From: Planctomycetes bacterium UBA1146
GTDB taxonomy: Bacteria; Planctomycetota; UBA8108; UBA1146
Length of the DNA stretch: 31,077 bases
Assembly: GCA_002311345.1 (NCBI GenBank)
Contig: DCAA01000023.1
Location: 1-31,077, forward strand
Direction: 5' to 3'
Shown: one piece after another, positions 7,535 through 16,628 of the stretch
Numbering within the stretch: position 1 is the stretch's first letter
Layout of the letters: the number at the start of each line of letters is the position of its first letter
Notes under the pieces: generated by a model
What the model was told of the DNA's origin: nothing
The model's input: only the letters and a program-made list of their open reading frames with translations
Databases searched by the model: none
Program-made: the position numbers and the translations under genes

Positions 7535-10426
7535 ATGTCTCGTGGCGTTTCAGATCTGTTCGACTCCGGCGATCTGTTCCAGGACCGTCACATCGGCCCG
7601 CGAACGATTGACCTCGAGCAGATGCTCGCGCAAGTCGATGCCGATTCGCTCGAGGATTTGATCGCGAAAACGATTCCCTCGTCGATCCGTCATGCAGATT
7701 CTCTGCAGTTGGAAGAGGTTGCATCTGAGCAGGAGGTTCTGTCCGAACTCGGGCAACTGGCAGCCAGTAACCAGATATTTCGCTCTCACATCGGAACCGG
7801 ATATCACGGCACCATCACGCCACCTGCGATCCAGCGTGGCATCCTGGAGTGTCCGGGTTGGTACACCGCATACACGCCCTATCAGCCGGAGATCAGCCAG
7901 GGGCGCCTTGAAGCACTTTTGAATTTCCAGACGATGGTTTGTGATCTCACCGGGCTGGAAGTTGCAAATGCTTCTCTCCTGGATGAAGGAACTGCGGCTG
8001 CCGAGGCGATGACGATGTGTCATCGGATACAGCAACGAACCCGTGGTGCTGGCAGTGCGGAACTATTCTTCGTCTCTGAGAAGTGCCATCCGCAGACCAT
8101 CGAGATCGTCAAGTCGAGAGCGAAGCCCCAGGGAATCGAGATTGTCGTCGGGGACCACGAGGACTTTGTCTTCCCAGCCAAGTGTTTCGGTATCCTGGTG
8201 CAATATCCCGACACCGAGGGCAGGGTTGTCGATCTCGAGGGGATCTGTTCGCGTGCTCACGATGCAGATGCTCTGGTGGTGGTGGCGGCGGATCCGCTTT
8301 CGCTGACCATCCTGCGTCCTCCGGGAGAGTCGGGAGCCGATGTGGTCGTCGGATCGACCCAGCGCTTCGGTGTCCCGATGGGGTTCGGCGGTCCGCATGC
8401 TGCCTATCTCGCCACCTGCGAGAAGCATCAGCGACAGATTCCAGGACGTCTGGTCGGAATCTCTCGCGATTCCCAGGGCAAGGATGCAGTGCGGCTTGCA
8501 CTTCAAACGAGAGAGCAGCACATCCGGAGAGATCGGGCGACCAGCAACATCTGTACATCTCAGGTATTGCTGGCGGTTTGCGCCGGAATGTATGCGATTC
8601 ACCATGGTCCCGATGGACTCACCAGGATCGCTCGCCGTATCCGGCTACAAACCGAAGTTCTGGCTCTGGCCCTTGCCGAGCTCGGGCACGAGGTTGTCGA
8701 AGCAGTGCGTTTCGACAACGTGATGGTGGTTCCTCGAGGAGTCAGTGAAGAGGAACTGCGTCAACGAAGTCTGGCGGATGGTCGCAACTTCCGATACTAC
8801 GGCAATGGTTCCATCGGGATCTCATTTGACGAGACCACCACGCGTGATGACGTCATCTCCATCTTGACCATCTTCGGAGCCGATGCTGGTGCAGTGAATA
8901 TCGATCAACTCGCAGAACGCTGTGAAACTGAACTGCCAGGTCACTTGAAGAGAACCAGTCCTTTCCTCACCCACCCGGTTTTTCATCGATATCGTTCAGA
9001 GACGGCCTTGATGAGATACATGCATCAACTGGAGACTCGCGATCTCGCTCTCAACTCCGCGATGATTCCGCTGGGCTCTTGCACCATGAAACTGAATGCG
9101 GCTGCAGAGATGTTCCCGATTCTCTATCCGGGTTTTGCACAGCTCCATCCCTTTGCGCCTGTAGATCAGGCCGGTGGATACAAGGTACTCTTCGAGCGTC
9201 TCTCGACATGGTTGGCGGAAATCACCGGTTTCAGTGCAGTTTCCCTGATGCCCAATGCAGGTTCACAGGGGGAATTCGCCGGGTTGATGGTGATCAGCGC
9301 TTACCACCGATCCCGTGGTGATGAGAAGAGGGATGTTTGTTTCATTCCCCAGTCGGCCCATGGCACCAACCCGGCCAGCGCGATCATGGCGGGCATGGAA
9401 GTGGTGGTATTGCGTTGCGATTCACAAGGCAATATCGATCTCGAGGATCTGGCGCTCAACATCGCTGAGTACGGGGATCGATTGGCCGCATTGATGGTGA
9501 CTTACCCCTCGACCCATGGAGTTTTCGAGACGGAAATCATCAAGATCTGTTCGATGATTCACGATGCGGGTGGCCAGGTTTATCTCGACGGAGCCAACAT
9601 GAACGCGATGGTGGGACTCTGTCGTCCTGGTGATTTTGGAGCGGATGTTGGCCATCTCAATCTCCACAAGACCTTCTGTATTCCACATGGAGGTGGGGGG
9701 CCCGGGATGGGACCCATCGGTGTGGCCAGTCATCTCGAGCCGTTTTTGCCCGGGCACCCGGAGTCGGAAACGGGAGGGAGTGAGGCGATCGGCCCCATCT
9801 CGGCGGCTCCTTTCGGGAGTCCGACGATTCTGCCGATTTCCTATGCATACATCCGCATGATGGGAGCCTCCGGGCTACGCAAGGCCACCGAGGTGGCGAT
9901 CCTGTCGGCGAATTACCTGGCACGGAATCTCGAGGACTACTTTCCGATCCTGTACCGAGGTGCAAATGGCTACGTTGCCCATGAATGCATCATCGATACC
10001 CGCGTGCTCAAGGAGAGCGCCGGAACCACTGTCGACGATGTCGCCAAGAGATTGATCGATTTTGGATTCCATGCTCCCACCATGTCCTGGCCAGTGGCAG
10101 GTACTCTGATGGTCGAACCGACAGAGAGTGAACCGAAGGAAGAACTCGACCGTTTCATTGAAGCGATGAAAGGGATTCACGCCGAGGCCAAGGCGGTCGA
10201 GGAGGGTATCTATCCCGCCGACGATAATCCACTCAGGAACTCACCACACACACTTGCGATGGTGACCGTGGAGAACTGGAACCACCCGTATTCTCGAGAA
10301 CAGGCGGTTTTTCCAACTGCCCATACCAGAACCCACAAGTTCTGGCCTGCTGTTGCACGCATCGACCAGGCCTACGGAGATCGCAACCTGATCTGCTCCT
10401 GTCCGCCGCTCGAGGAATATTCCTGA
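7535..10426 (+). CDS. gcvP: Glycine dehydrogenase (decarboxylating), P protein
   Basis: The P protein of the glycine cleavage system uses pyridoxal phosphate to decarboxylate glycine and passes the aminomethyl group to the lipoyl arm of the H protein. This is the full-length single-chain form (963 residues; about 950 is usual), with both aminotransferase-like halves intact. The start has a GGGGAGG site 8 nt upstream. The N-terminus has the expected RHIGP motif, and the PLP lysine is Lys712 in HLNLHKTFCIPHGGGGPG. The C-terminus ends in the expected region with HTRTHKFWP and VARIDQAYGDRNLICSCPP. The genes for T, H and L proteins are not in the window, so it is not in a gcv operon here. I saw no convincing glycine riboswitch in the 140-nt leader. 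Its stop abuts the lysC stop. Confidence 0.96.
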   Translation: MSRGVSDLFDSGDLFQDRHIGPRTIDLEQMLAQVDADSLEDLIAKTIPSSIRHADSLQLEEVASEQEVLSELGQLAASNQIFRSHIGTGYHGTITPPAIQRGILECPGWYTAYTPYQPEISQGRLEALLNFQTMVCDLTGLEVANASLLDEGTAAAEAMTMCHRIQQRTRGAGSAELFFVSEKCHPQTIEIVKSRAKPQGIEIVVGDHEDFVFPAKCFGILVQYPDTEGRVVDLEGICSRAHDADALVVVAADPLSLTILRPPGESGADVVVGSTQRFGVPMGFGGPHAAYLATCEKHQRQIPGRLVGISRDSQGKDAVRLALQTREQHIRRDRATSNICTSQVLLAVCAGMYAIHHGPDGLTRIARRIRLQTEVLALALAELGHEVVEAVRFDNVMVVPRGVSEEELRQRSLADGRNFRYYGNGSIGISFDETTTRDDVISILTIFGADAGAVNIDQLAERCETELPGHLKRTSPFLTHPVFHRYRSETALMRYMHQLETRDLALNSAMIPLGSCTMKLNAAAEMFPILYPGFAQLHPFAPVDQAGGYKVLFERLSTWLAEITGFSAVSLMPNAGSQGEFAGLMVISAYHRSRGDEKRDVCFIPQSAHGTNPASAIMAGMEVVVLRCDSQGNIDLEDLALNIAEYGDRLAALMVTYPSTHGVFETEIIKICSMIHDAGGQVYLDGANMNAMVGLCRPGDFGADVGHLNLHKTFCIPHGGGGPGMGPIGVASHLEPFLPGHPESETGGSEAIGPISAAPFGSPTILPISYAYIRMMGASGLRKATEVAILSANYLARNLEDYFPILYRGANGYVAHECIIDTRVLKESAGTTVDDVAKRLIDFGFHAPTMSWPVAGTLMVEPTESEPKEELDRFIEAMKGIHAEAKAVEEGIYPADDNPLRNSPHTLAMVTVENWNHPYSREQAVFPTAHTRTHKFWPAVARIDQAYGDRNLICSCPPLEEYS

Positions 10427-10433
10427 TCAGGAA
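10420..10433. other. 14-bp palindrome joining the stop codons of gcvP and lysC
   Basis: TTCCTGATCAGGAA is a perfect palindrome. It contains the gcvP stop (TGA, 10424-10426) and, on the other strand, the lysC stop (TGA, 10429-10427). The two genes converge with no base between them. There is no T-run on either side, so it is not a normal terminator. Confidence 0.8.
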
Positions 10434-11665
10434 GTGTCAGTCTCGATGAGAGCTTGATGGAGCGATCTGGCACCGCGGGCGAGATCCTTCTCCCGCACGA
10501 CGCAGGTGATCACCAGGTTGGAGGATGAGATCAAGTCGATGTTGATCTCCTGTTCTGCCAGCACCGAGAAGATTTTACCGGCGATACCTGGCTCTCTCGA
10601 GATGCCCTCTCCGACGATATTCAGCAGCGCGACATCGTCATCGATCAGCCACGACTCACCGCCAACCTCCTGGACCATCCTCTGTAGATCGGACTCCTCG
10701 AGAGAAGCGCTTCCAGGAACGATAAAGGTGATGTCGTTGAGCCCTTCGTGACTCTGAGCCTGGACGATCAGGCGTATATTGATATCGAATTCACCCAGCA
10801 CGTTGAACACTCTGGCAGCGATTCCTGGTTGGTCCGGAACCGCCAGGATGGAAATCTTGCGGACATCCCGATCATCGGTGACGGCGCGTACAACGACTTC
10901 TTCCATCAACTCTCCCTTTCCTGTGATGCGAGTACCTGGTCGGTCCTCGGTTGCCGAGGCTACTACTAGCGGTACGTTGAAACGTCGTGCGATCTCGACC
11001 GATCGCCCATGCAGTACCCTGGCTCCCAGGTTTGCCATCTCCAGCATCTCGTCATAACTCAGTGCTTCGATTTGCACTGCAGAAGGCACCAGGCGAGGGT
11101 CTGCGGTGAAGACTCCTGGTACATCCGTGAGGATCTCACAGCGTTCGGCACCGAGCGCTGCTGCCATCGCCACGGCAGTGGTGTCGGATCCACCCCTGCC
11201 GAGGGTGGTGATCTCCTCGTGCTGGTCGATCCCCTGGAACCCGGCCAGCACCACGACATGATCGCCGTGAAGCGCTTCGACCACACGGTCGGGATCGATG
11301 CGCAGGATCTTTGCTTCCGAATGACGGTCATCTGTCACGATTCCACCTTGCTGGCCGGTGAATGAGATCGCGGGTACTCCCAGTTCGGTCAGCGCGATGG
11401 AGAGCAGCGCCATCGACTGGACCTCGCCAGCCGACAGCAGCACGTCCAGTTCTCGACGCTGGGGCTGAGACGACAACTGCTGGGCGAGCGTGTTGAGTTC
11501 GTCGGTGGTGTCACCCATCGCGGAAACGACACAGACAACGTGACAGCCAGCCGCCCTGCGTTGGCCGATACGTTGCGCAGCATCACGAATCAAGTTCGGG
11601 GTGGCAACGCTGGTTCCGCCGAACTTCAGAACGTGAACCGGTTTATTCAACTTCGCCGGAGTCAT
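10427..11665 (-). CDS. lysC: Aspartate kinase
   Basis: This phosphorylates aspartate, the entry step to threonine, lysine and methionine. The 412-residue protein has the amino-acid kinase domain first, with KFGGTSVA at residues 14-21 and the SAMGDTTDEL and GRGGSDTTAVAMAAALGA motifs. Two ACT domains follow (about 270-340 and 345-412), the usual sites of feedback inhibition by lysine or threonine. It is monofunctional, with no fused homoserine dehydrogenase. The start at 11665 overlaps the thrB stop by 4 bp (ATGA), which fits coupled translation and a compact N-terminus. A longer frame reaching 11830 would run into thrB and is rejected. It is the last gene of the threonine run. Confidence 0.94.
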   Translation of the reverse strand: MTPAKLNKPVHVLKFGGTSVATPNLIRDAAQRIGQRRAAGCHVVCVVSAMGDTTDELNTLAQQLSSQPQRRELDVLLSAGEVQSMALLSIALTELGVPAISFTGQQGGIVTDDRHSEAKILRIDPDRVVEALHGDHVVVLAGFQGIDQHEEITTLGRGGSDTTAVAMAAALGAERCEILTDVPGVFTADPRLVPSAVQIEALSYDEMLEMANLGARVLHGRSVEIARRFNVPLVVASATEDRPGTRITGKGELMEEVVVRAVTDDRDVRKISILAVPDQPGIAARVFNVLGEFDINIRLIVQAQSHEGLNDITFIVPGSASLEESDLQRMVQEVGGESWLIDDDVALLNIVGEGISREPGIAGKIFSVLAEQEINIDLISSSNLVITCVVREKDLARGARSLHQALIETDTS

Positions 11666-12576
11666 TCGATCTTCTCCATCTGGAGTCCGACATGATTGAT
11701 GGAAAAGATCTCTGCAATGGCAGGGGTTCCTGCCTCTTGCAGAGCACCGAGCGCGGATCCAGCACTCTCCACGGTTGTTTCCGGATTGCTGACGAAGGCG
11801 GCCAGAGTTGGGCCTGCACCCGAGAGCCAACTCCCTGAAAGTTCTTGTTCACGTTGCATCGCTTCTAATGCGGCAGAGAGACCGGGGATCAGTGGCAGCC
11901 GGAAGGGTTGATGGAATCGATCCTGGCAACTTTTCTCGACAACTTGCCAGTCGCCGCGAATGAGTCCAGAAAGCAAGGTCGCGATGCTACCCAGGTTCGC
12001 GACCGCATCCTGCCGTGAGTAGGAATCTGGAAGAGTTGCCCGTGCCTCTTTCGTTTCCAGTGGAACCTCGGGGATGACCGCAAGAATTCGCGGAACCGAT
12101 TCGATGGGCAGGGAGACATGGTTCCAATCCGAACGGCTACCCGAGGCCGCCTGAAATCCACCATCGATGCAGGCAGCGGCGTTGTCGGGGTGCCCCTCGA
12201 TGTCGGAGACTCGCTGGAACAACTGCTGTGGTGACGGAGGAGATCCGTCCCGTAGCAAGAAACCCGCGGCGACACCGCAGGCGTGCGCGGCGGCGCTCGA
12301 GCCGAGACCTCGTGCGATCGGAATTTCGCTGTGGACCGTCCAGCCGGCAGCATCGACCGCATCTCCGGCAATCTCCTGTGCGATCGACACGATGCGGTGC
12401 GAGCGGTCCCTTGGAAGGCTGTCGGCACCCTCTCCACTGATCTCGAGACAGAAACCATCTGCGCGGTCTGGCTCGAGTTCCAGGGTGATTCCCAACTGCA
12501 GAGCGAGACCCAGGACATCGAATCCGGGTCCCAGATTGGCACTGGAAGCGGGCGCGTGGATTCTCCAACGGGTCAT
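11662..12576 (-). CDS. thrB: Homoserine kinase
   Basis: This GHMP-family kinase makes O-phosphohomoserine, the substrate of threonine synthase. The 304-residue protein has the N-terminal PASSANLGPGFDVLG motif and the ATP-binding loop IPIARGLGSSAAA (residues 85-97). The C-terminal LSGAGPTLAAF motif is also present. Its length is normal for the bacterial enzyme. It overlaps thrC upstream and lysC downstream, each by 4 bp (ATGA), so the three are almost certainly co-translated. Nothing unusual was seen. Confidence 0.95.
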   Translation of the reverse strand: MTRWRIHAPASSANLGPGFDVLGLALQLGITLELEPDRADGFCLEISGEGADSLPRDRSHRIVSIAQEIAGDAVDAAGWTVHSEIPIARGLGSSAAAHACGVAAGFLLRDGSPPSPQQLFQRVSDIEGHPDNAAACIDGGFQAASGSRSDWNHVSLPIESVPRILAVIPEVPLETKEARATLPDSYSRQDAVANLGSIATLLSGLIRGDWQVVEKSCQDRFHQPFRLPLIPGLSAALEAMQREQELSGSWLSGAGPTLAAFVSNPETTVESAGSALGALQEAGTPAIAEIFSINHVGLQMEKIE

Positions 12577-13637
12577 GTCAGATCCATCGCTTTCCGTAGA
12601 GCGTCCATCTCTGTGGGGATGGGAGCGGGAAGTTCGACCCCGGCGATGGCTCGATCAGGATCTTTCAATCCGTGACCGGTAAGAGTACAGACGATGGTGC
12701 CTCCAGCCGGAGCGATCTGGGCTGCTGTCTCGTGTCTCTTCAGCAGTCCGGCGACGCTGGCAGCACTGGCCGGTTCACAGAAGACTCCCTCGCGCTTCGC
12801 CAGGTGATCGTAGGCGGCAAGGATCTGTTGGTCCTCGACGGCGAGGATGTCACCACTCGATTGCTCGATGGCATCGAGCGCACCCTGCCATGAGGCGGGA
12901 TTCCCGATACGAATTGCGGTGGCGATGGTTTCCGGATTCTTGACGGGGGCACCGCCAACGATGGGAGCAGCACCTGCGGCCTGGCAGCCGATCATGCTCG
13001 GTAAGCTCGGGGTGCCTCCGGCATGATGGTCCTCGCGGTATCCTCTCCAGGTCGCGGTGATATTGCCTGCATTCCCGACCGGCAGGAAATGTGTGTCGGG
13101 CGCACAGCCCAGTTCTTCGATGATCTCGAAGGCGATGGTTTTTTGACCCTCCAACCGATAGGGATTGAGCGAGTTTACCAGGGTGATGCCTTCCCTCTCG
13201 CTGATCTCGACAACCAGTTCGAGCGCCTCGTCGAAATTTCCCTCGATCGGGATCACCCGGGCTCCATGAACGATGGCCTGCGCTAGTTTTCCCGCCGCGA
13301 CCTTGCCTGCCGGAAGCACGACCCAGCAAGGAATTCCCGCCCGCGCTGCGTAGGCTGCGGCCGAAGCAGAGGTGTTGCCGGTGGAGGCGCAGATGACACC
13401 GCGGCACTCCTGTTCCATCGCCTTGGAGACCGCCAGCGTCATGCCACGGTCCTTGAAAGAACCGGTCGGGTTCAGCCCCTCGAACTTGAGGAAAACCTGA
13501 CGATCCCCACCGAGGATGGAACTGAGTCCTGGGGCGTGTATCAGCGGAGTCGATCCCTCCTCGAGACTCACCACCGGAGTTTCGGGAGTGACGGGGAGAC
13601 GATCTCGGTAGCGTTCGATGATGCCTGCCATCGTCAT
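12573..13637 (-). CDS. thrC: Threonine synthase
   Basis: This PLP enzyme converts O-phosphohomoserine to threonine. At 354 residues it is the short bacterial form, beginning directly with EEGSTPLI and the PLP lysine Lys62 in NPTGSFKDRGM. CASTGNTSASAAAYAA, the phosphate-loop region VGNAGNITATWRGY and the closing TGHGLKDPD are all present. The ATG at 13637 overlaps the hom stop by 4 bp; a second ATG two codons later is an alternative start. thrB follows with another 4-bp overlap. Confidence 0.95.
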   Translation of the reverse strand: MTMAGIIERYRDRLPVTPETPVVSLEEGSTPLIHAPGLSSILGGDRQVFLKFEGLNPTGSFKDRGMTLAVSKAMEQECRGVICASTGNTSASAAAYAARAGIPCWVVLPAGKVAAGKLAQAIVHGARVIPIEGNFDEALELVVEISEREGITLVNSLNPYRLEGQKTIAFEIIEELGCAPDTHFLPVGNAGNITATWRGYREDHHAGGTPSLPSMIGCQAAGAAPIVGGAPVKNPETIATAIRIGNPASWQGALDAIEQSSGDILAVEDQQILAAYDHLAKREGVFCEPASAASVAGLLKRHETAAQIAPAGGTIVCTLTGHGLKDPDRAIAGVELPAPIPTEMDALRKAMDLT

Positions 13638-14914
13638 TCCTCTATCCGGATCCGGATCGGTTCCGAGATCGCTCGTAGATCGGAATCAAGATTCGAAAGC
13701 GCCCGATCAAGGTCGGTGGTTGCGACCGAGTGGGTCAGGATTCGGATCGGTACCTGATGGTTCACCGAATCGACATTGTCAGGCTGGTCGAGCGCTGCAA
13801 TCCCGACCTCCTGGGAGGCAAGTGCTCCGGCAAGGCGTGCCAGCACTCCCGGACGATCGGGTACTTCGAGGCGCAGATAGTGACGAGCCGGGCTCTCTCC
13901 GGGATCCATGATCTTCTCGATCGGACCAGAGACGGGGTAGATGATCGCATCGCCACGGGCGGCCCGCAGGATATCGGCGACCACGCTTCCGGCGGTGGGC
14001 ATTCCGCCGGCGCCCTTGCCCTGAAGCACCAGAGAGCCGAACGGTTCCGCCTCGAGCAGTACCGCATTGTCTTCATCGCGTACCGAAGAGAGAGGATGGG
14101 AAGAGGGAAGGAAGCAGGGCATCACTCCGATGGAGGTGCCTTCTCCGTTTCGCCGCAGCATTCCGATCAGTTTCAAATGCAGGTCGTGTTGTTTGCCAAA
14201 CTCGATATCGTAAGAAGTCAGTCCGACGATTCCTTCTATGCGAAGCTTTTCGATGGGAACGGCACAGCCGAGCAGAATTCTTGCCAGAAGTGCCAGCTTG
14301 TGGGCTGAATCCATGCCGTTGATGTCGAGCGTCGGATCGGCTTCGGCGAGACCTGCGCTTTGGGCTTCGGCTACTGAATCATCGAAACTGAGATGCTCCA
14401 TACGGCTCAGAATGAAGTTACAGGTTCCATTGAGGATTCCGGTCAGGCGATCGACCGGGCCGGCGGGGATCCCTTGTTGAAGAACCTGGAGGATCGGAAC
14501 TGCTGCGGCAACGGAAGCCTCGTAGTAGAGGTTTCGACCCCGGTCTGCGGCAACTTGAAATAATTCTTCTCCATGGACGGCTAGCACCGCCTTGTTGGCG
14601 GTCACCACGTCTTTTCCGTTTTCGAGTGCGCGCCGAATCCACTGGCAGGGAAGGTCGGTTCCGCCGACGAGTTCGACAATCGCATCGATCTGAGGATCCT
14701 CGATTGCCTTGTCGGGGTCTTCGCAGATTTCGGGGTCGCCAGGTAAATCGACGGGCAATTCGCGCGGGCGGGAAGCATCTTGCACAACGATCCGGGTGAC
14801 CTCGATCGAACGTCCGGCGCGCACCGCACATTCATCACGAGTAGAGGCGAGCAGTCTTGCGACGGCTCCCCCGACGTTCCCCAGTCCCAGAAGTGCGATC
14901 TTGTAACTATCCAT
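13634..14914 (-). CDS. hom: Homoserine dehydrogenase
   Basis: This reduces aspartate semialdehyde to homoserine with NAD(P)H. The 426-residue protein has a Rossmann loop ALLGLGNVGGAVARLL at its start. The substrate-domain motifs TANKAVLA, YEASVAAAVPI and LNGTCNFILSRM are present. A C-terminal ACT domain starts near YLRLEVPDRPGVLARLAG, which suggests feedback control. The 56 bp upstream (14915-14970) separate it from the small secreted-protein gene. I found no threonine-rich leader peptide or attenuator there, and the ribosome site is weak. Confidence 0.95.
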   Translation of the reverse strand: MDSYKIALLGLGNVGGAVARLLASTRDECAVRAGRSIEVTRIVVQDASRPRELPVDLPGDPEICEDPDKAIEDPQIDAIVELVGGTDLPCQWIRRALENGKDVVTANKAVLAVHGEELFQVAADRGRNLYYEASVAAAVPILQVLQQGIPAGPVDRLTGILNGTCNFILSRMEHLSFDDSVAEAQSAGLAEADPTLDINGMDSAHKLALLARILLGCAVPIEKLRIEGIVGLTSYDIEFGKQHDLHLKLIGMLRRNGEGTSIGVMPCFLPSSHPLSSVRDEDNAVLLEAEPFGSLVLQGKGAGGMPTAGSVVADILRAARGDAIIYPVSGPIEKIMDPGESPARHYLRLEVPDRPGVLARLAGALASQEVGIAALDQPDNVDSVNHQVPIRILTHSVATTDLDRALSNLDSDLRAISEPIRIRIEE

Positions 14915-14970
14915 CTATTGAAAGATCGGACCTGGAGGGGTTCTCCTGCAATGGAATCCCGCGAGAGAGG

Positions 14971-15441
14971 CTATTTCTTCTTCGATCGATCGAGGATGAA
15001 CACGTACGGTTTGCCGTCGATGCGCAACCGTTGGTTGGCGATGACCAACGGGAAGCGGCTGGAACGGTAGGTTCCGAGGCTTTTACCGCGACTGTCCAGG
15101 ATCTTGACGGTAGCCACTCCCTTGGCATCGATAGAGATGGTCGCCTTGCCCAGTTTTCCCGGCAAATTGACGGTTTTTGGAGTACCGGGAACCGGTTTCG
15201 GCGAATTCTTGGAGTGGAACTTCCAGTTTTCCGAACCGGCACGGCGCAGATACTTGCCGTATTTTTTGAGGCTGTCGGGGATGCCGCCGGAATCGCTGGA
15301 GCTGGTATGGACCACTTCGAAGGAGACGGCAACGCTCGAGGAGTTGGTATCCTGGGCGATTTGCTGTGCCTCTGTGGCGGTGGAGTTGGCCACGGCTGTG
15401 ACCAGCACCAGTACTCCGATCAAGTTGAGCCACGTTTTCAT
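14971..15441 (-). CDS. Small secreted protein linked to the sigma/anti-sigma pair
   Basis: This is a 156-residue protein with a clear Sec signal peptide (MKTWLNLIGVLVLVTAVANS, cut near ATEAQQ). No known family was recognised. The mature part has a Ser-rich N-terminus and a basic middle (LKKYGKYLRRAGSENWKF), then a beta-rich C-terminal half ending in a lysine-rich tail (LDRSKKK). It starts 9 nt after the anti-sigma-like gene, with AGGAAA as ribosome site, and so is part of the same run. It could be an accessory or target of the sigma system, for example a periplasmic sensor; this is inferred only from position. Confidence 0.6.
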   Translation of the reverse strand: MKTWLNLIGVLVLVTAVANSTATEAQQIAQDTNSSSVAVSFEVVHTSSSDSGGIPDSLKKYGKYLRRAGSENWKFHSKNSPKPVPGTPKTVNLPGKLGKATISIDAKGVATVKILDSRGKSLGTYRSSRFPLVIANQRLRIDGKPYVFILDRSKKK

Positions 15442-15450
15442 GCCGATTTC

Positions 15451-15942
15451 CTATCCATTCGAGATGACAATCATCAAGACGCCATCGTCGTCTTCTCCCC
15501 CGTCAAAGATGAGACTTCCATCGTTTTCTGGCAAGTCGAGAATCTCCACAACCATTTCGGAAGAGTGTGCCGGAGCATCGGAGAGACCATCACGGAGGAT
15601 CGCATATACGACCCCGATGCACAGCACTATCGCTGCGGCAGCCGAGAGTATCGGCCAGGGTTTCTGAACCCGGGACTTCGTATCAGGGAGGGCTCCAGCA
15701 CGACGTAGGCCTGTTTCCAGGCGTGCCCAGTCGAGTGATGACGGGGCCGGGACGTTGCGCAGGGGGTCCTCCGTTAGCGCTGCAGTCACGGTCTGGGCAT
15801 CTGTCTCGAGCCACTGGCGACACTCCTGGGACTGAAAACCCATGCGCCCGATGAAGGCGGTCTCGGCCTCGGTCAGTTCCCGGTGGGCGGAAGCCTCCAC
15901 CAGTTCCTGGAATCGTTGCAGGTCCGGAACTTCGTTCATCAC
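15451..15942 (-). CDS. Anti-sigma-like single-pass membrane protein
   Basis: The 163-residue protein has a soluble N-terminal part of about 90 residues, one transmembrane helix at about 96-116 (WPILSAAAAIVLCIGVVYAI), and a short acidic outer tail (SLIFDGGEDDDGVLMIVIS). Its start overlaps the stop of the ECF sigma gene by 4 bp, the classic arrangement for a cognate anti-sigma factor. The N-terminal part lacks the HxxxCxxC zinc motif of ZAS anti-sigma factors; only Cys41 is present there. It would therefore belong to a zinc-free class. The role as sigma antagonist is inferred from topology and context, not from a recognised domain. Confidence 0.65.
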   Translation of the reverse strand: MMNEVPDLQRFQELVEASAHRELTEAETAFIGRMGFQSQECRQWLETDAQTVTAALTEDPLRNVPAPSSLDWARLETGLRRAGALPDTKSRVQKPWPILSAAAAIVLCIGVVYAILRDGLSDAPAHSSEMVVEILDLPENDGSLIFDGGEDDDGVLMIVISNG

Positions 15943-16628
15943 TGGCTCCTTCCTCGGGAGCGACTGGGACCACCGGGATCCCAGTCAGGCGGCAGCGCGT
16001 CTCTCACCTTGCGTCGTGCGTGGTAGAGACGTGACATCACGGTCCCCACCGGGATGCCCAGTACCGCGGCGATCTCGCCGTATGAGAGTCCCTCGTAACA
16101 ATGAAGAGTAAACACCATCCGGTGTGCTTCGCCCAGTTCGTCGACTGCCCTGGCGATCATCGTAGCGACCTCTCCTCGTTCCAGTTGAGATCCGGCTTCT
16201 GGATTGGCCCTGCGACCAGTCCGGAGATCAGCATCAGCGCCGACTGCTTCCTCGACGATGGGCGTTTCCTTGCGAACCTTTCTTCTGCGGATCGTGTCGA
16301 TGGCATGGTTGGTCGCGATGCGGTAGGCCCAGGTGAGGAATCTTCCCGATGGGTCAAATGAATCGAGCCCCCGGTGGATCTTGATGAAAACCTCCTGGGT
16401 TGCGTCGAGGGCGTCTTCACGATTTCGTAACATCCGCACAAGCACGGCAAAGATCCTCTCGCGATGACGACGATAGAGTTGCTCGAAGCCGTTGGCATCT
16501 CCGGAGAGGTGACAGCGAACCAGGAGACGGTCTTCATCGTCTTGCTCCACATCCACTGACCCCCCCGCTGGCTGGCTTCCTGACGAAGCCGACGCAGGGG
16601 ATGACGCATGAGATGGAGGTTCATTCAC
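15939..16628 (-). CDS. ECF-type RNA polymerase sigma factor
   Basis: This 229-residue sigma70-family protein has only regions 2 and 4. Region 2 (about 45-118) has LYRRHRERIFAVLVRMLRN, the core-binding EDALDATQEVFIKIHRG and the DNA-melting FLTWAYRIATNHAIDTIRRRK. Region 4 (about 160-212) has LPVG-type recognition in EGLSYGEIAAVLGIPVGTV followed by MSRLYHARRKVRD. A low-complexity Ser/Pro/Ala-rich leader of about 30 residues precedes region 2. The start overlaps the larC stop by 4 bp, and the stop overlaps the anti-sigma-like gene. It probably directs a stress or envelope response; its target promoters are unknown. Confidence 0.93.
   Translation of the reverse strand: MNEPPSHASSPASASSGSQPAGGSVDVEQDDEDRLLVRCHLSGDANGFEQLYRRHRERIFAVLVRMLRNREDALDATQEVFIKIHRGLDSFDPSGRFLTWAYRIATNHAIDTIRRRKVRKETPIVEEAVGADADLRTGRRANPEAGSQLERGEVATMIARAVDELGEAHRMVFTLHCYEGLSYGEIAAVLGIPVGTVMSRLYHARRKVRDALPPDWDPGGPSRSRGRSQ

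Noticed and set aside
14915..14970. Threonine attenuator or leader peptide before hom
   Set aside because: No short frame rich in Thr or Ile codons and no terminator; only a weak GGAG/CTCC pairing was seen.
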